Below are positions 25,018 to 31,953 of a stretch of 64,000 bases of DNA, piece by piece. The translations under genes and the position numbers were made by a program. The DNA comes from Clostridiaceae bacterium (GTDB lineage: Bacteria; Bacillota; Clostridia; Lachnospirales; Lachnospiraceae). Each line of letters opens with the position of its first letter. Position 1 is the stretch's first letter. The notes beneath the pieces were generated by a model, which was not told where the DNA came from, did no database searches, and was given only the letters and a program-made list of their open reading frames with translations. The stretch spans positions 16,255 through 80,254 of the forward strand of contig QXXC01000019.1 of assembly GCA_009911305.1 (NCBI GenBank), given 5' to 3'.

Positions 25018-25364
25018 GCCTGCTGCCCTCCGTACACTTCCACAAGCCCGCCTTTCTCCTGTGCAAGCTCCGTTATGCCCTCTTCAAGCGCAATCTGTAT
25101 TTCTTCTTTCATTCCCTCTGAAAGTCCGTATCTGCTGCCGATAAAGATATATCTGCAATGCTTCAAAAGTTCTGCGCCTGCTGCCATTCCCTTTTTTCTT
25201 TGTTCCGGGTCCTCTTCGTCCAATACCTGCGTCAAGTACAAGTGCGGCGTTATCGGCGCATATCCGCAATCTAACGCAATCCGGGTTAATTCCCTTGCAT
25301 ACTCTGTGTTTCTCTCAATGTCGCCCCTGTATGGGCTGCATATGTAGCATAATTTACTTTGCAT
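25014..25364 (-). CDS. Nucleoside deoxyribosyltransferase-like (DUF7768/DUF4406) protein
   Basis: A 116-residue protein. KLCYICSPYRGDIERNTEYARELTRIALDCGYAPITPHLYLTQVLDEEDPEQR, with CRYIFIGSRYGLSEGMKEEIQIALEEGI, fits the small Rossmann-like proteins related to nucleoside 2-deoxyribosyltransferases: SPYRG near the first strand, SEGM(x)EE as the acid site. It may act in nucleotide modification or salvage. Biochemical role not shown. Confidence 0.8.
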   Translation of the reverse strand: MQSKLCYICSPYRGDIERNTEYARELTRIALDCGYAPITPHLYLTQVLDEEDPEQRKKGMAAGAELLKHCRYIFIGSRYGLSEGMKEEIQIALEEGITELAQEKGGLVEVYGGQQA

Positions 25365-25379
25365 TTCCCTTCCCTCCTG

Positions 25380-26051
25380 TCAGATTAAATCAAACATTGA
25401 TAGCTGCGCTTTCTCTGCCTGTATTCTCCTGTCTGCGTCCGTATAATATCCCTTGTCTATCTCTATTGCGTACCACTCAAACCGCAGTCTATGACACGCA
25501 ACCGAGCAAGAACCGCTTCCGGCGTGTGTGTCAAGTATTCTGTCGCCCCGCTTTGCATATCCATTTTTCAATATCCATTCATACAGCTTCGCCGGCTTCT
25601 GCGTCGGGTGAATCGTCCCTTCTTTCAGAAGTTCCACCCGGTTCAATGTGACAATCCTTGTGGGGCAGTCAAACGACGTGTAGGCAATTTCACAATCTGA
25701 CATTGACAACCCCCGCTGCCCTTTGTCCCAGATTATCCAGCCTTTATGTCCGGCTTTTAAGTGCTTCACAAAATAATTGCCACCCCAGATAATCTGATTT
25801 TCAGATACCCTTTCAAGCTCCCGGAAGTATTCTGCCCCCGGTATACCTTTACTGTCCCAGTCCTTTTGTTCGTGTTCCTTCCTGCTTTGCTTTGGGTTAC
25901 TGCATACTCTCTTTTTCTGTCCGTCGCAACCTATCCCATAGGGCGGGTCAACTATCGCAAGTTTAAAGAATTTATCCGGCATTTGTCGCATGACGGGCAG
26001 GCAGTCCGCATTTAAAAGCGTGTTCGGTTCATACCTCCACAACCTTCTCAC
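25380..26051 (-). CDS. DNA N6-adenine or N4-cytosine methyltransferase, beta class
   Basis: A 223-residue protein. GTG 26051 is the best start I see; TTG 26042 is an alternative. NTLLNADCLPVMRQMPDKFFKLAIVDPPYGIG holds the catalytic DPPY motif, and the C-terminal ILDTHAGSGSCSVACHRLRFEWYAIEID is the SAM-binding FxGxG motif. The DPPY-before-FxGxG order is the beta class. It probably protects phage DNA from host restriction or regulates it. No partner nuclease is adjacent, so it is an orphan enzyme. Confidence 0.92.
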   Translation of the reverse strand: MRRLWRYEPNTLLNADCLPVMRQMPDKFFKLAIVDPPYGIGCDGQKKRVCSNPKQSRKEHEQKDWDSKGIPGAEYFRELERVSENQIIWGGNYFVKHLKAGHKGWIIWDKGQRGLSMSDCEIAYTSFDCPTRIVTLNRVELLKEGTIHPTQKPAKLYEWILKNGYAKRGDRILDTHAGSGSCSVACHRLRFEWYAIEIDKGYYTDADRRIQAEKAQLSMFDLI

Positions 26052-26760
26052 CTTCTTTCTGTTGTTTTCCCCTGTAGACAAGTACAAATTCGCCGTCTTC
26101 ATAGTCCAGCCCGTACTTTTCGCAGTCCTCTTCATCAGCGGGAATGACATTTTCAAGCGGGCAGCTCCATTGATAGCAACAACCCACCCCGCTTTCCTTC
26201 TCCTGCTGCCCTTCGTGTCGGCAGTTATAGCCGTTATTCGGTGAAAACTCACTGTCCGGGTCAAGTTCCGCATTGAAGAAGTGACCGCAGATATTGGCAA
26301 GCTGATTGATTGTCATAATGTCCGGCACGTCTTCCCCTCTGTAATACTGCCAGGACTGCGGCGGTCTTTTCAGCCCGTACAGGCTCAACGGGTGTGGCGT
26401 GTAATATTCTTTCACTTCCGACACATACCAGCCCCACAAAGGCTTCCCGCTGCTTCCTGCGTATTCTTTCAACTGCTGCCCGGTTAGACAACTTCCCGCC
26501 TGTACATCTATCTTTTGCAATCCCGCCCGGCTCTGCACTTCTGGGATAGTCCGTATTTTCAAAAATTCTTTGCAGACAAATTCCCCTTTTATTTCCCCGG
26601 TCCCGGTCACATACACAAGAACCCTGTACGAACCCTTCTCGGCAGGGCGTGTCTTTCTGATTTCAAGCGGTTTTTCGCCTGCAAGAACCTTTCCCCACCA
26701 GCGGTCATGCAGGGATAAAATAATTGTGTCCGATTCGGACAACCTCTGTTTTTCAGCCAT
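26029..26760 (-). CDS. ASCH/PUA-like domain protein
   Basis: A 243-residue protein from ATG 26760. IILSLHDRWWGKVLAGEKPLEIRKTRPAEKGSYRVLVYVTGTGEIKGEFVCKEFL is an ASCH fold, which binds RNA or modified bases. The C-terminal part (IMTINQLANICGHFFNAELDPDSEFSPNNGYNCRHEGQQEKE) is cysteine-containing and unassigned. It overlaps the methyltransferase gene by 23 bases, suggesting a linked role. Confidence 0.75.
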   Translation of the reverse strand: MAEKQRLSESDTIILSLHDRWWGKVLAGEKPLEIRKTRPAEKGSYRVLVYVTGTGEIKGEFVCKEFLKIRTIPEVQSRAGLQKIDVQAGSCLTGQQLKEYAGSSGKPLWGWYVSEVKEYYTPHPLSLYGLKRPPQSWQYYRGEDVPDIMTINQLANICGHFFNAELDPDSEFSPNNGYNCRHEGQQEKESGVGCCYQWSCPLENVIPADEEDCEKYGLDYEDGEFVLVYRGKQQKEGEKVVEV

Positions 26761-26780
26761 CCTTCCTTTCCTCCTGTTCA

Positions 26781-26996
26781 TCACGAAAAGAAAGCGGCAG
26801 GCATAAGCTCATACCCATCTATATCTTTGTTTTCTAGTGGCTTGTTATACTCTATATATCCCCATGCCATCCTTCCGATTTCCGGCACATATTCCCGGTC
26901 ATTGAAATTGTGAATCAACATTGCCGGATTGTCTTTCGGTTTCGGATATGTCCCCGGCATTACCGGGCGTTCTAAACTGTAATACTTGTATTTCAT
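26781..26996 (-). CDS. Hypothetical phage protein
   Basis: A 71-residue protein: YYSLERPVMPGTYPKPKDNPAMLIHNFNDREYVPEIGRMAWGYIEYNKPLENKDIDGYELM. This composition (LERPVMPGTYP) recurs in Firmicutes mobile elements; function unknown. Confidence 0.6.
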   Translation of the reverse strand: MKYKYYSLERPVMPGTYPKPKDNPAMLIHNFNDREYVPEIGRMAWGYIEYNKPLENKDIDGYELMPAAFFS

Positions 26997-27026
26997 TGTT
27001 TTTAGCTCCTTCCTTCAATCCCTGTC

Positions 27027-27230
27027 TTAAAATCCCGCTTTTCCCAGAACCAGCTCCCGTTTTATCTGTTCTTCCGCTTTCTCTTTGTCGAACCCGTTTT
27101 TCACAATTACTTCCGCAACGTGTTCTGTACAGTACGGGTATTTTGCAGCTATTTCAGAAGCCGCCTTTTTCATATCCGGGTCAAGCCTGTCATATATCGG
27201 ATATGCGCTTTTTAATTCCCCGTATAGCAT
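27027..27230 (-). CDS. Hypothetical helical phage protein
   Basis: A 67-residue protein, MLYGELKSAYPIYDRLDPDMKKAASEIAAKYPYCTEHVAEVIVKNGFDKEKAEEQIKRELVL: helical, UBA-like in outline. No assignment. Confidence 0.55.
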   Translation of the reverse strand: MLYGELKSAYPIYDRLDPDMKKAASEIAAKYPYCTEHVAEVIVKNGFDKEKAEEQIKRELVLGKAGF

Positions 27231-27233
27231 TTT

Positions 27234-27533
27234 CTATCCCTCCAGCACAACCTTTGTATATATTTTCATAATCAGGTCAGAAAAAGAAAATCTGCTGATA
27301 CCTTCAACGGGTACTTCCTCTCCGTCCGTCGTATACTTTGCAGCTCCTACCTTCTTTTCTTCTCTCCTGTATATTTCCGTTGACAATCCATGCCGTTTTA
27401 CTTCCCGGCTCCTGTCAATCTTTTTGTTATATTCCAGACAGGCTACAAAACCCCTGTAAAGCTCCCCTGTGCTATCTTCAATAATCAGCCTTTCACTGGG
27501 GACGGCTCCTTTCATGAACTCTTCAAGAATCAC
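27234..27533 (-). CDS. Hypothetical phage protein
   Basis: A 99-residue protein from GTG 27533, overlapping the replication gene by four bases with AAGGGAGGG upstream. SERLIIEDSTGELYRGFVACLEYNKKIDRSREVKRHGLSTEIYRRE is beta-rich. It is co-translated with the replication initiator. No known family. Confidence 0.6.
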   Translation of the reverse strand: MILEEFMKGAVPSERLIIEDSTGELYRGFVACLEYNKKIDRSREVKRHGLSTEIYRREEKKVGAAKYTTDGEEVPVEGISRFSFSDLIMKIYTKVVLEG

Positions 27534-28408
27534 TTCTTTTTCCCTCCCTTTTTCTTGCCCTGCTTTTTATCCGGCTTCTTCCACATTTTCAAGTAAATAT
27601 GCCAGCCTGTTTCTTCGTAGTAGACAGGTTCAATGCTTACAATTTCATAATTCGGGAATTGTTTCTTGAAGAACTCTTTCCCGCAATCGTTAGACTTCGC
27701 CAGCTTCTCTATCTGCTTTTTTGTGTATTTATAATCAGCGTTCGGAAGCTCTACCGGGCGCACAAGGTTTCTGCTACTACTCCACCGCTTCTTTCCCTGC
27801 GGGTCCTTTACTATGTACTTGCAGAGGGCTTCAATGCCGTTTTCGTTCGTCTGTATGCGGTCAGCATTGACCCACCCCATCTGCTTTATGTTCGCTCTAT
27901 ACTGTAAGTCCTGCGCCTTATTCCAGTTAATGCGGTCAGCCGTCCACATCAGTTCTACATCATCACGGGACAAACCGCCGTTCATGATAATGTGATGGTG
28001 AACCCGCTTTATCATCTGCCCTGCCTTGTCGAATTTATATTCTGTCACAAGGATATATTTCAGCGGGTCCAGCCCTAACTTCCCCCGCCTGTACGCTATC
28101 CGGCGCAAGTAGTTATTCACTATCTTTTCCGCTTCCTCTATGCTGCCCGGCAAGTGGTCTTTATCGTATGTACAGGAAACGTGTAAATCACCTATACCAA
28201 AATTGCCATTCCCTAACTGCACAAGATACCTTTTAGCGTTCTTTTCGTTCAGGTCCTTTTGCTTCGGTTCTGTTACCTTCTTACGCTTCCCCCTCTTCCC
28301 CTTTGCCGTCTTATCTGCCTTTTCTGTCCGGGGAATTATATCTGCTTCCCGGTACTGCCCGCAGTCCACCTTCTTCTCCCTCATGAACACTTTACCCAAT
28401 GCAACCAC
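27530..28408 (-). CDS. HUH-type rolling-circle replication initiator
   Basis: A 292-residue protein; GTG 28408 is the longest start and a TTG nine bases further is also possible. Its core has FGIGDLHVSCTYDKDHLPGSIEEAEKIVNNYLRRIAYRRGK, then LKYILVTEYKFDKAGQMIKRVHHHIIMNGGLSRDDVELMW, the HUH metal motif (HHH), and NENGIEALCKYIVKDPQGKKRWSSSRNLVRP with a conserved lysine-tyrosine helix. These are features of phage and plasmid Rep endonucleases that nick the origin. The N-terminus is basic and the end is lysine-rich. An iteron-like region lies directly upstream. Confidence 0.85.
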   Translation of the reverse strand: MVALGKVFMREKKVDCGQYREADIIPRTEKADKTAKGKRGKRKKVTEPKQKDLNEKNAKRYLVQLGNGNFGIGDLHVSCTYDKDHLPGSIEEAEKIVNNYLRRIAYRRGKLGLDPLKYILVTEYKFDKAGQMIKRVHHHIIMNGGLSRDDVELMWTADRINWNKAQDLQYRANIKQMGWVNADRIQTNENGIEALCKYIVKDPQGKKRWSSSRNLVRPVELPNADYKYTKKQIEKLAKSNDCGKEFFKKQFPNYEIVSIEPVYYEETGWHIYLKMWKKPDKKQGKKKGGKKK

Positions 28409-28503
28409 ACCTTCCTTTGCTGTCCTTATACCTGTGTGGCGTGGGTATGTTCCGGGCGGGGACTCTCCCCCCCTCTCCTTCCCTCCTGCTTATTATCCAT
28501 GTA

Positions 28504-28657
28504 TTACGCAAGTATATAATATATATTATCTTACGCAAGTATATAGTTATATCTATATTACGCAAGTATATATATACTATTCGTAGGAATGTTAATACCC
28601 CATACAAGCCCGTTTTCCGGGATAAAAACCCGGCATTTTCAACGGTTTTCCCGTTGA
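28504..28657 (-). promoter_or_regulatory. Iteron and hairpin region: candidate origin/operator of the replication gene
   Basis: TTACGCAAGTATATA is repeated at 28504, 28531 and 28558, exactly 27 bases apart. Two hairpins follow: CCGGG...CCCGG at 28617-28633 and TCAACGG-TTTTC-CCGTTGA at 28639-28657. Read leftward, each repeat boundary also supplies TTGCGT and TATACT at 16-base spacing, so the array is also the likely promoter of the replication gene. Nicking by an HUH protein normally needs such a hairpin near bound iterons. Between 28409 and 28798 I see no gene. Confidence 0.65.
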
Positions 28658-28664
28658 TTTTTGC

Positions 28665-28693
28665 TTGCTTTTACACCGCCAACATGGTATAAT
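28665..28693 (+). promoter_or_regulatory. Promoter for a short rightward RNA
   Basis: TTGCTT at 28665-28670, a 17-base spacer and a perfect TATAAT at 28688-28693 form a sigma-A promoter pointing rightward into a 70-base non-coding stretch that ends at a terminator. No gene lies downstream on this strand. Confidence 0.6.
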
Positions 28694-28699
28694 AAACAT

Positions 28700-28773
28700 G
28701 ACTTGATTTATTAAAAATGTTAGCGAAAAGCCTTTGTTGAATGTGTTTGCGGCACTTCTTCAAAGGCTTTTTG
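28700..28773 (+). ncRNA. Candidate small RNA between the replication gene and the variable protein
   Basis: From the inferred start near 28700 the transcript would run about 73 bases to a terminator in which AAAAGCCTTTG (28726-28736) pairs with CAAAGGCTTTT, then T and G. The same hairpin ends the leftward gene at 28799. No open frame is present. Existence as an RNA is inferred from promoter plus terminator only. Confidence 0.5.
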
Positions 28774-28798
28774 TTATGTCCTTTTCCTGCGGGCGTTG

Positions 28799-29836
28799 TC
28801 ACGCCCGCCCCAGTAAGTCAGTTACCAGTTTCCAGTCTTTCAGGTATAAAGCGGAACGGAAGGACACACCGTTGCTGACGAGAGAACGGGCGCCGCGCAA
28901 GTCCAACGCCGCCACCCCACCGTTGGAAGTGCTGTTGAAGCACGAACCCCGGAAAGGCACGGCTTCTTCAAGCTCACTGTCAGCCCATATCCCCGCTTTC
29001 TCCTGCTGCCAGTCCTGCGGCAATATTCCCAGTCTATGTACAATGTCCGGGACTTCTTTCAGGCTCCCGGCAAGCTGCAATTCCCGCATATGGCAACCGT
29101 TCCAGCCCCCGGCAATCTGCCCGTCTGTCAGCACTACTTTTCCGCACTGTGCGTCAAGATACAGCGGCTTTCCGAACGGAAGCCCTTCTTCCCCCGGTTC
29201 CTCTGTCCGTGCAACTACCCACGCCGGGTCCTGCGGCTTGAAGTCCTCTGCTGCTGCGTTATTGTCCGGGATATACTCAATTACGCCTTTATGCAGGCGC
29301 AAGCCCGCTACACGCTCCCAGAAGTTCCCACAAAGTCCGAACACGCCGCCCGGCGTTCCGTCGTGGCTCCATGCAAGCGGTTCTGTCCCAGTCAAAACCG
29401 TGTAGCCGTCGTAACAATAGCCCTTTTCCTCCGGGTTATCAGCGTTTTTCCCGTAGTCCGTGTTACCGCTGATAATATGCCCTGCTGCCGCTGCGTCTTT
29501 CATCAGGTATACCCATTCAGCATTTGTCATTAAGTGCCAGCCGGGTCCTTTTCTCCGGCAAGCTGCCGCCGATTCATCATGACCCATGCTTTCAACGGGC
29601 TTCTGATACGGCAGGGAAACGGGTATTCCGTTAATTACGGTATTTGTATACTGTGAAATGAGAATAGCCGCCATAATCTCCCCGTTTACCTTGAACACTT
29701 CCGGCACGTCCTCTTCCTTGTAGGTTCCCGGCTCCATGTAAAACATTGTCATGTAGTTGGGAAGCCCGGCTTCATCATTCACGACAACCGCCGCTTTGAA
29801 AATGCCCTTTTCCTGTTCTGCTGTCATTTTTGACAT
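28799..29836 (-). CDS. C-type-lectin-fold protein with DGR-type variable C-terminus (FGE-sulfatase-like)
   Basis: A 345-residue protein, ATG 29836 behind AGGAGG. The middle is like formylglycine-generating-enzyme/C-type lectin variable proteins: GPGWHLMTNAEWVYL, GGVFGLCGNFWERVAGLRL. The end, PFRGSCFNSTSNGGVAALDLRGARSLVSNGVSFRSALYL, aligns with DGR variable regions of the form RGGxWxNGxxAGVFALxLxxxRSxxxxxVGFRSAL. Codons at the divergent positions end in C or T, as expected from mutated AAC/AAT. No matching template repeat or reverse transcriptase lies in this phage. It may bind ligands on the cell or particle surface. Confidence 0.8.
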   Translation of the reverse strand: MSKMTAEQEKGIFKAAVVVNDEAGLPNYMTMFYMEPGTYKEEDVPEVFKVNGEIMAAILISQYTNTVINGIPVSLPYQKPVESMGHDESAAACRRKGPGWHLMTNAEWVYLMKDAAAAGHIISGNTDYGKNADNPEEKGYCYDGYTVLTGTEPLAWSHDGTPGGVFGLCGNFWERVAGLRLHKGVIEYIPDNNAAAEDFKPQDPAWVVARTEEPGEEGLPFGKPLYLDAQCGKVVLTDGQIAGGWNGCHMRELQLAGSLKEVPDIVHRLGILPQDWQQEKAGIWADSELEEAVPFRGSCFNSTSNGGVAALDLRGARSLVSNGVSFRSALYLKDWKLVTDLLGRA

Positions 29837-29870
29837 TCTTCTTTTCCTCCTTGTATCTGGTATGATTTAT

Positions 29871-30056
29871 TTATACAGCCGCCTTTTCCGGCTGCTGTTC
29901 TCCTTCTTCATGCACCGTCACTTTGATTGACAGGTTTTCTTTCCGAGAAAGAATCATTGCCAGCGTTTCAAAGAACCGCTGCACGTTGAAAGTTCCTTCC
30001 ACCTGAACGCCTGCTGCCGCAATCCCTTCTTTCATGTGCGCCACCTCCTGCGTCAT
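29871..30056 (-). CDS. Hypothetical phage protein
   Basis: A 61-residue protein: HMKEGIAAAGVQVEGTFNVQRFFETLAMILSRKENLSIKVTVHE. Similar short proteins with FxVxRFxETLAxILS are found in Firmicutes phages; function unknown. It overlaps the upstream gene by four bases. Confidence 0.55.
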   Translation of the reverse strand: MTQEVAHMKEGIAAAGVQVEGTFNVQRFFETLAMILSRKENLSIKVTVHEEGEQQPEKAAV

Positions 30057-30337
30057 TCCTCCGGGTCCGGGTTATAGCAATCATGCGTTGACCCGACAAG
30101 CCAGCCTGACATATCAATATCAATGTCCCCGCCGTCCGCTCCGTCTGATATGATTTTCATATCACCGTAGAAGCCCCATGTTTCCCCGTCCGTCGTGTGT
30201 ATCAGGATATAGCCCGCCTGCGGTTCCCGGCTCTCCTGCGGCTCCTGCCGCCCTGCATACCTTCCCGCACCGTACCCGGCAGCGGCGCACGTCAGGACTA
30301 TTGCAGCCCTGACCGCCGCCCGTTTTGCTTTTTTCAT
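30053..30337 (-). CDS. Small secreted or membrane-anchored protein
   Basis: A 94-residue protein from ATG 30337. MKKAKRAAVRAAIVLTCAAAGYGAGRYAGRQ is a basic N-terminus plus a hydrophobic segment that could be a signal or anchor; the rest is soluble (YILIHTTDGETWGFYGDMKII). A cysteine in LTCAAAG could even be a lipobox. No known role. Confidence 0.55.
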   Translation of the reverse strand: MKKAKRAAVRAAIVLTCAAAGYGAGRYAGRQEPQESREPQAGYILIHTTDGETWGFYGDMKIISDGADGGDIDIDMSGWLVGSTHDCYNPDPEE

Positions 30338-30377
30338 GTTCCTTTCCTTTCTCACGCCCGCAGCCGGGGCGGGCGTG

Positions 30378-30554
30378 TCATGCTGTCCCGATTGCCCCGG
30401 CAGGCAGGCTTTTCACGAACTTTGCGCCCTGAATGAAAGCAAGAAATTCCCGCTTTTCGTGATTGTCCAGCATTTCCATGAAGCCCATAACCTCCGCAGC
30501 TTCCTTGCCGTCTTCCTGTGCAATCATGGTTTCTGTTCTCTTTTCCTCTGCCAT
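30378..30554 (-). CDS. Small hypothetical protein
   Basis: A 58-residue protein from ATG 30554 (GGAAGGAGGAAAG). MAEEKRTETMIAQEDGKEAAEVMGFMEMLDNHEKREFLAFIQGAKFVKSL contains a segment (LDNHEKREFLAFIQGAKF) often seen in Lachnospiraceae prophages. It is divergent from the next gene. Confidence 0.6.
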   Translation of the reverse strand: MAEEKRTETMIAQEDGKEAAEVMGFMEMLDNHEKREFLAFIQGAKFVKSLPAGAIGTA

Positions 30555-30645
30555 CTTTCTTCCTCCTTCCCTTTTCCTCTGTCCCCTGATACAATGGAAG
30601 TACCGCTGCCGGGCGGCAATTCCATTGAAAAAGGAGGTGTATGTC

Positions 30646-30810
30646 ATGCCGCTTCAAAGGGGCTTTATTAAAAAAGCCGTGAACGACGCTGTTAAAAAGC
30701 ACGGGTCTTCCGTTCCAGAAGAAGAAATTGAAAAAATTTTAGTGTCTGCAATTTATAACATTTTCAATTCCCGTGATTTTGAACAACTCATAAAAGAAAT
30801 TGTGAAATGA
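30646..30810 (+). CDS. Small hypothetical protein on the opposite strand
   Basis: A 54-residue protein from ATG 30646 with AAGGAGGTG five bases upstream. MPLQRGFIKKAVNDAVKKHGSSVPEEEIEKILVSAIYNIFNSRDFEQLIKEIVK is a helical, regulatory-sized protein. It is the only rightward gene inside the leftward early operon and has its own possible promoter (a TACAAT-like -10 near 30589). Role unknown. Confidence 0.65.
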   Translation: MPLQRGFIKKAVNDAVKKHGSSVPEEEIEKILVSAIYNIFNSRDFEQLIKEIVK

Positions 30811-30816
30811 TTTCCT

Positions 30817-30846
30817 GCGCCAGCCTGTGCTACACATACAGGCTGG
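30817..30846. terminator. Hairpin between convergent small genes
   Basis: CCAGCCTGT and ACAGGCTGG form a perfect 9-bp stem around an 8-base loop, right after the rightward gene and overlapping the 3' end of the leftward one. There is no strong T run, so termination is uncertain. Confidence 0.4.
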
Positions 30847-31030
30847 TATCTTCAAGCAACATTCCTTCTACCTCTGCGGCAAACTTATTGAATAAGTCCC
30901 GCAGCTCTGCAACCCTGCTTTCCTGCAATCCCTCAAATTTCAGATTGACTTCTGCGTATGCGTCCGGGTCGTCTGACACTATTCTTTTTTGAAATGTCAC
31001 GCCGTTGGTTATCCGCACATCTCTTTCCAT
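30830..31030 (-). CDS. Small hypothetical phage protein
   Basis: A 66-residue protein: RDVRITNGVTFQKRIVSDDPDAYAEVNLKFEGLQESRVAELRDLFNKFAAEVEGMLLED, helix-forming after a beta start. The function is unknown. Upstream, the 31031-31183 stretch holds nothing I can support. Confidence 0.5.
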   Translation of the reverse strand: MERDVRITNGVTFQKRIVSDDPDAYAEVNLKFEGLQESRVAELRDLFNKFAAEVEGMLLEDTSLYV

Positions 31031-31183
31031 TTCTGCCCGTTCCTTTCCGCACCGCCGCTGCCGCTTTTCACCTTAAAAAACCGCCTGCCCGGAAAACTTG
31101 TTGTCCGACTATACACTTTTTAGCTGGTGTAACCGCTGCCCGTTTGACAGTGCTTTATTTTTGGGGTCTGGCTTGCCCCGATT

Positions 31184-31248
31184 GAACCGGGCGGGAATCG
31201 GACCCGCCCCGCAGTCCTGCGACTGCTGCCCCGTGCGGCTCCCGGTCC
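31184..31248 (-). other. tRNA-like element, copy 3 (divergent)
   Basis: Sixty-five bases directly after the stop codon of the first early gene. It has GGACCGG/CCGGTTC (7 pairs including G-T), anticodon-like hairpin CAGTC-GCAG-GACTG, and a T-arm GCGGG-TCCGATT-CCCGC. Stem bases differ from copies 1 and 2 but pairing is retained, so the structure is conserved rather than the sequence. Confidence 0.6.
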
Positions 31249-31249
31249 T

Positions 31250-31780
31250 TTAGTTGTTATAGAATCTCAATGTTCCGTTTTCATATTCGTATTGCCAGTC
31301 GCATACATCAAATCTGAAATAGTTCCAGTCTGTAGCGTTGTACTGCGGGTCCCTGCGGTATGTGTGCCACTTTTTCAGGCAATTCCCTTCTTTGTAGTAG
31401 TCCTCTACTTCATGGATAATCTTCACTTTCAGCGGGTCAAACCCTAATTCCTCACCTATGAAAAGCCTTGCTTCATCATCTGTCATGCGCTTTGTGTCGC
31501 ACGTTCCCGCCAGCTCTTTATAGTCCACTTCTTCCATGTTCGTCCCGACGTTCGTTGCAAGCTCCCTTTCAGCTTCATATTTCCGGCTGTCCGGGTGTTT
31601 GGTACTCCAAAACTCCGTCACGTCGTTTTCTGTCACTTCCCAGAAGGCTTCTCCGTTTTCGCAGCAGATTGTCTTGTGGTTCCTTCCGTATTCGTCAGTG
31701 CTTGCATACTCTTTGCACTCGCCGCCGCTCATGATTTCTTTCTTTGCTTCCGTGTACTCCTGAAATGTTGCTTTCTTCAT
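31250..31780 (-). CDS. First early gene: hypothetical protein
   Basis: A 176-residue acidic protein from ATG 31780, the first gene behind the lytic promoter. YTEAKKEIMSGGECKEYASTDEYGRNHKTICCENGEAFWEVTENDVTEFWSTKHPDS..., and a C-terminus rich in tyrosine and tryptophan. I recognise no family. Its position suggests anti-host or regulatory functions expressed first. Confidence 0.65.
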   Translation of the reverse strand: MKKATFQEYTEAKKEIMSGGECKEYASTDEYGRNHKTICCENGEAFWEVTENDVTEFWSTKHPDSRKYEAERELATNVGTNMEEVDYKELAGTCDTKRMTDDEARLFIGEELGFDPLKVKIIHEVEDYYKEGNCLKKWHTYRRDPQYNATDWNYFRFDVCDWQYEYENGTLRFYNN

Positions 31781-31827
31781 ATGGCTTTACCTTCCTTTCT
31801 ATATTTCAGCAATTATCGCTTTTAAAA

Positions 31828-31841
31828 TATACATGATTGCT
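31828..31841. promoter_or_regulatory. Repressor operator site O1
   Basis: TATACATGATTGCT, the inverse of AGCAATCATGTATA in O3. It lies downstream of the leftward promoter, in the leader of the first early gene. Confidence 0.7.
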
Positions 31842-31852
31842 TGTTTTTCTAT

Positions 31853-31881
31853 ATCATATAGCAACCGTGTATATTTGTCAA
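31853..31881 (-). promoter_or_regulatory. Leftward (lytic/early) promoter with operator O2 in the spacer
   Basis: TTGACA (31881-31876), a 17-base spacer and TATGAT (31858-31853) give a near-consensus promoter reading into the early operon. The spacer contains operator AGCAACCGTGTATA (plus-strand 31860-31873). Repressor bound there would block RNA polymerase. Confidence 0.85.
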
Positions 31882-31899
31882 TAGTTTTTTAGAAAATTC

Positions 31900-31928
31900 T
31901 TGACATTTTTAGCAATCATGTATATTAT
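31900..31928 (+). promoter_or_regulatory. Rightward (repressor) promoter with operator O3 in the spacer
   Basis: TTGACA (31900-31905), 17 bases and TATTAT (31923-31928), with operator AGCAATCATGTATA (31911-31924) between them. It drives the repressor gene, so the repressor should shut off its own synthesis at high level. Back-to-back with the lytic promoter. Confidence 0.85.
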
Positions 31929-31953
31929 AGGTTTTAGAAAGGGGGTGAACACT

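Noticed and set aside
28504..28572. CRISPR array at the three 27-base-spaced repeats
   Set aside because: The repeat unit is only 15 bases, the intervening sequence is AT-rich and only 12 bases long, and no cas gene is near. Iterons or operators fit better.
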